The notes under the pieces are model-generated. The model did no database searches and had not been told where the DNA came from. It worked only from the letters and a program-made list of their open reading frames with translations. Made by a program: the position numbers and the translations under genes. This document shows, piece by piece, positions 5,460 to 7,212 of a DNA stretch of 7,212 nt (its first letter is position 1; each line of letters starts with the position of its first letter). This DNA is from Gallionellaceae bacterium UBA6222 (GTDB lineage Bacteria > Pseudomonadota > Gammaproteobacteria > Burkholderiales > Gallionellaceae). The stretch spans positions 1 through 7,212 of the forward strand of contig DISA01000059.1 of the NCBI GenBank assembly GCA_002421915.1, given 5' to 3'.

Positions 5460-6133
5460 GGCTGCCTCTGCAACACGTTGGAGAATTCTTCGATGAAACT
5501 CTCGAAGCGCGATGACAGTCGTGCCACGTCATGCACATATCGGTTGTACGCCACCACGGCAGGGATCGCGGCGAACAGCCCCATCGCCGTTGCCACCAGC
5601 GCTTCGGCGATGCCCGGCGCCACTTGCGCCAATGTCGCCTGTCCCACGCTGGACAGACCGCGGAACGCATTCATGATGCCCCACACCGTGCCCAGCAGGC
5701 CGACATATGGGCTGACTGAACCGACCGTCGCCAGAAACGACAGATGCGATTCCAAGTGATCCATCTCGCGCTGGTAGCGCGCGCGCATCGCCCGGCGCGT
5801 GCCTTCCATCAGCGCGGCGCTATCCACCCCATGTGTCTTTTTCAGTTTGACGAACTCGGCAAAACCGGCGGCGAAAATGTGTTCCAGCCCGCCCTGATCG
5901 TGGCGCATCTGGCTCGCCGCCTGTTGATACAGCGCGACCAAGTTTGGATTGCTCCAGAATGCGTCTTCAAATTCGCGTGTCTGGCGCAGGGCCGCGCGCA
6001 CCGCGAACAGTTTGATAAAGATGTACCACCACGACATCAGTGACACCGCCAGCAACAAAGCCATCACCAACTGCACCGGCAGGCTGGCATTGCCCACCAG
6101 ATGCAGCAGCGACCAATCGCGAATCATATCCAT
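5456..6133 (-). CDS. tolQ: Tol-Pal system protein TolQ (MotA/TolQ/ExbB family)
   Basis: An inner-membrane proton-channel subunit of the Tol motor. The 225-residue length is normal. There are three membrane helices: about 17-40, about 132-157 (VSPYVGLLGTVWGIM) and about 170-196 (IAEALVATAMGLFAAIPAVV), with a large cytoplasmic loop between the first two. Thr149 and Thr182 correspond to the channel-lining Thr145 and Thr178 of E. coli TolQ. The ATG lies 4 nt after the ybgC stop. A second in-frame ATG at codon 3 is possible, and the ribosome binding site is weak, so coupling to ybgC is likely. The stop overlaps the ATG of the small spacer ORF rather than tolR. Confidence 0.97.
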   Translation of the reverse strand: MDMIRDWSLLHLVGNASLPVQLVMALLLAVSLMSWWYIFIKLFAVRAALRQTREFEDAFWSNPNLVALYQQAASQMRHDQGGLEHIFAAGFAEFVKLKKTHGVDSAALMEGTRRAMRARYQREMDHLESHLSFLATVGSVSPYVGLLGTVWGIMNAFRGLSSVGQATLAQVAPGIAEALVATAMGLFAAIPAVVAYNRYVHDVARLSSRFESFIEEFSNVLQRQP

Positions 6134-6137
6134 TGTC

Positions 6138-6635
6138 TCAATCCCATTGTTTGCGCAACACGTCCGGCACGCTCACCGGCTTGAAGGTCTGCACGTTTAC
6201 ACACACCAGATGCACCTCGCCTTCGGTCAACAACTCGTCGCCGCGCTGCAACTCCGCCTCTTCCGTTGAAAAACTGCCGCCGAATTTGTCGTTGCCATGC
6301 GAAGGCTCCCGCCCCGATTGCCCCGCAACGCCGTGTCGTCGCACAGTCTGCAACAGCGTAACGCGACTGCGCCCAACATCCTTGACACGCGCCGTGACCG
6401 TCAGCCAATCATCCAGCAGTGCGGGCTTCAAATACTCCAGCTTGATCGAACGCACCACGAATACCACGCCCAGCTCTTTCATCAGCCCCGCGTTGCTGTA
6501 GCCAAAGGTGCGCAACCACTCTGTCCGCGCCCGCTCCATAAAGTTCACATAGTTTGCGTGATAAACCACCCCGCCGGCATCGGTATCCTGAAAATACACG
6601 CGCACCGGCCACGCGAATACCTTGTGCTTACTCAT
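6138..6635 (-). CDS. ybgC: Tol-Pal-associated acyl-CoA thioesterase YbgC, with internal insertion
   Basis: A cytoplasmic hotdog-fold 4-hydroxybenzoyl-CoA-thioesterase-like enzyme that hydrolyses acyl-CoA and customarily heads tol-pal operons. The motif DTDAGGVVYHANY (17-29) contains the catalytic Asp19 and conserved His26, and ERARTEWLR and LEYLKPALLDD follow as expected. The protein is 165 residues against 134 in E. coli. The excess is a block at about 101-131 between strands that are adjacent in the family (after LLQTVRR, before GDELLTEGEV). The frame is intact across it and the C-terminal strand VHLVCV is present, so the enzyme may still fold. The start has AAGGA at 6648-6644, spaced 8 nt, and overlaps the ruvB end by 8 nt; tolQ begins 4 nt downstream. 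Confidence 0.95.
   Translation of the reverse strand: MSKHKVFAWPVRVYFQDTDAGGVVYHANYVNFMERARTEWLRTFGYSNAGLMKELGVVFVVRSIKLEYLKPALLDDWLTVTARVKDVGRSRVTLLQTVRRHGVAGQSGREPSHGNDKFGGSFSTEEAELQRGDELLTEGEVHLVCVNVQTFKPVSVPDVLRKQWD
6243..6335 (-). repeat. In-frame 93-nt insertion within ybgC, flanked by near-direct repeats
   Basis: Codons 101-131 of ybgC have no counterpart in the E. coli protein. On the + strand, CTGCAAC occurs at 6246-6252 and 6348-6354 (102 nt apart) and TCGTCGC at 6235-6241 and 6336-6342 (101 nt apart). Thus TCGTCGC-N4/5-CTGCAAC is present near each side of the block. The encoded peptide is hydrophilic and Gly/Ser/Glu-rich (about 110-124 reads EPSHGNDKFGGSFST), typical of a surface loop. 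A small mobile repeat tolerated in frame, or a local duplication with divergence, would both fit. Exact borders are uncertain by a few codons. Confidence 0.6.
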
Positions 6636-7212
6636 CCCACAAGTCCTTGTTGTTGCCGTTGCCCGATGGCCGGATCAGGCCAAAATGCTGATAGGCATTT
6701 GCAGTCGCCATGCGCCCGCGCGGCGTGCGTTGCAGATAGCCTTGCTGGATCAGGTAAGGCTCCAGCACATCCTCGATGGTGTCGCGCTCCTCGCCGATAG
6801 CGGCGGCGAGGTTGTCCACGCCGACCGGACCACCCATGAATTTCTCGATCACGGTCTGCAATAGTTTTCGGTCCATCAAGTCCAGTCCGCGCGAGTCCAC
6901 ATCCAGCATGATGAGCGCGGCATCCGCCACTTCGCGCGTGGCATGTCCTTCCGCCTTCACATCGGCGTAGTCGCGCACACGGCGCAGCAGGCGGTTGGCA
7001 ATGCGCGGCGTGCCGCGCGAACGTTTGGCAATCTCCAGTGCGCCATCTTGTGAAATCGGCAATTCCAGCAATCCGGATGAGCGCGTGACAATGCGTTGCA
7101 ATTCTTCCGGGGTATAAAATTCCAGACGCGCCACAATGCCGAAACGGTCGCGCAACGGATTGGTCAGCATGCCCGCGCGCGTGGTTGCGCCGACCAGCGT
7201 GAACGGCGGCAG
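6628..7212 (-). CDS. ruvB: Holliday junction branch-migration ATPase RuvB (3' part)
   Basis: This gene runs off the right edge. The visible 194 residues correspond to about residue 154 to the C-terminus of the usual 335-350. The first visible residues, before the internal Met at 7170, already read as RuvB (LPPFTLVGATTRAG, holding the sensor-1 region), so that Met is not the start. PLRDRFG contains the arginine finger (fragment residue 21, Arg174 in E. coli). GTPRIANRLLRRVRDYA holds the sensor-2 Arg (fragment residue 70). A winged-helix DNA-binding domain follows (about GLDLMDRKLL to GRMAT). RuvB works with RuvA as the hexameric motor at Holliday junctions. Walker A and B lie outside the window. 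Its stop overlaps the ybgC start by 8 nt, so the tol genes may share the ruv transcript. Confidence 0.98.
   Translation of the reverse strand: MPPFTLVGATTRAGMLTNPLRDRFGIVARLEFYTPEELQRIVTRSSGLLELPISQDGALEIAKRSRGTPRIANRLLRRVRDYADVKAEGHATREVADAALIMLDVDSRGLDLMDRKLLQTVIEKFMGGPVGVDNLAAAIGEERDTIEDVLEPYLIQQGYLQRTPRGRMATANAYQHFGLIRPSGNGNNKDLWDE

Noticed and set aside
4744..5496. Plus-strand ORF of 250 codons opposite tolA/tolR and the spacer
   Set aside because: It is antisense to clear TolR and TolA coding sequence and His/Gln-rich in the way reverse frames of these genes are; nothing supports expression.
7168..7170. Internal Met as a ruvB start
   Set aside because: The frame stays open to the window edge and the residues before it match RuvB (sensor-1 region), so the gene begins outside the window.
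1..7212. CRISPR array, complete IS element, toxin-antitoxin or defence genes
   Set aside because: No regularly spaced direct repeats, transposase or integrase ORF, or unexplained gene pair is present; the coding capacity is filled by the ruv-tol-que genes.

Overview
The window holds a conserved stretch of a proteobacterial chromosome. Every protein gene reads on the minus strand, so transcription runs from high to low coordinates. The order is ruvB (3' part) - ybgC - tolQ - tolR - tolA - tolB - pal - cpoB - queE - queC - tRNA-Lys. A tol-pal cluster preceded by ruvB and followed by queE, queC and tRNA-Lys, together with moderately high GC and the protein style, points to a betaproteobacterium, perhaps of the Nitrosomonadales (Gallionella/Sideroxydans-like). 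That placement is an inference from memory of gene order, not a database result.

Layout. 7212-6628: C-terminal part of the RuvB branch-migration ATPase, cut by the window edge. 6635-6138: YbgC thioesterase, overlapping ruvB by 8 nt and carrying an unusual in-frame insertion of about 31 codons. 6133-2870: tolQ, tolR, tolA and tolB, tightly packed except for a 178-nt spacer between tolQ and tolR that holds two hairpins resembling a dispersed palindromic repeat. 2848-1505: pal and cpoB. 1490-166: queE and queC, overlapping by 4 nt. 150-109: a consensus sigma-70 promoter driving tRNA-Lys(UUU) at 108-33.

How the genes work together. TolQ, TolR and TolA form the proton-motive-force-driven inner-membrane complex. 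TolB and the lipoprotein Pal form the outer-membrane/periplasmic arm, and CpoB links Tol activity to peptidoglycan synthesis at division. YbgC is the customary acyl-CoA thioesterase partner of the cluster. QueE and QueC make preQ0, the 7-deazaguanine precursor of queuosine, from carboxytetrahydropterin. The tRNA-Lys is adjacent but is not a queuosine substrate (its anticodon is not GUN), so that adjacency looks positional rather than functional.

I found no new multi-gene system. The points worth a second look are small: the YbgC insertion with near-repeat flanks, a tRNA-Lys whose 3' strand does not pair properly with its 5' strand (decay, or 3'-end replacement by an integrated element), the tolQ-tolR spacer with a 60-codon ORF coupled at both ends, a perfect 11-bp hairpin across the cpoB signal-peptide junction, a hexamer repeat in the Pal linker, and a Cys pair in the Pal C-terminal domain.
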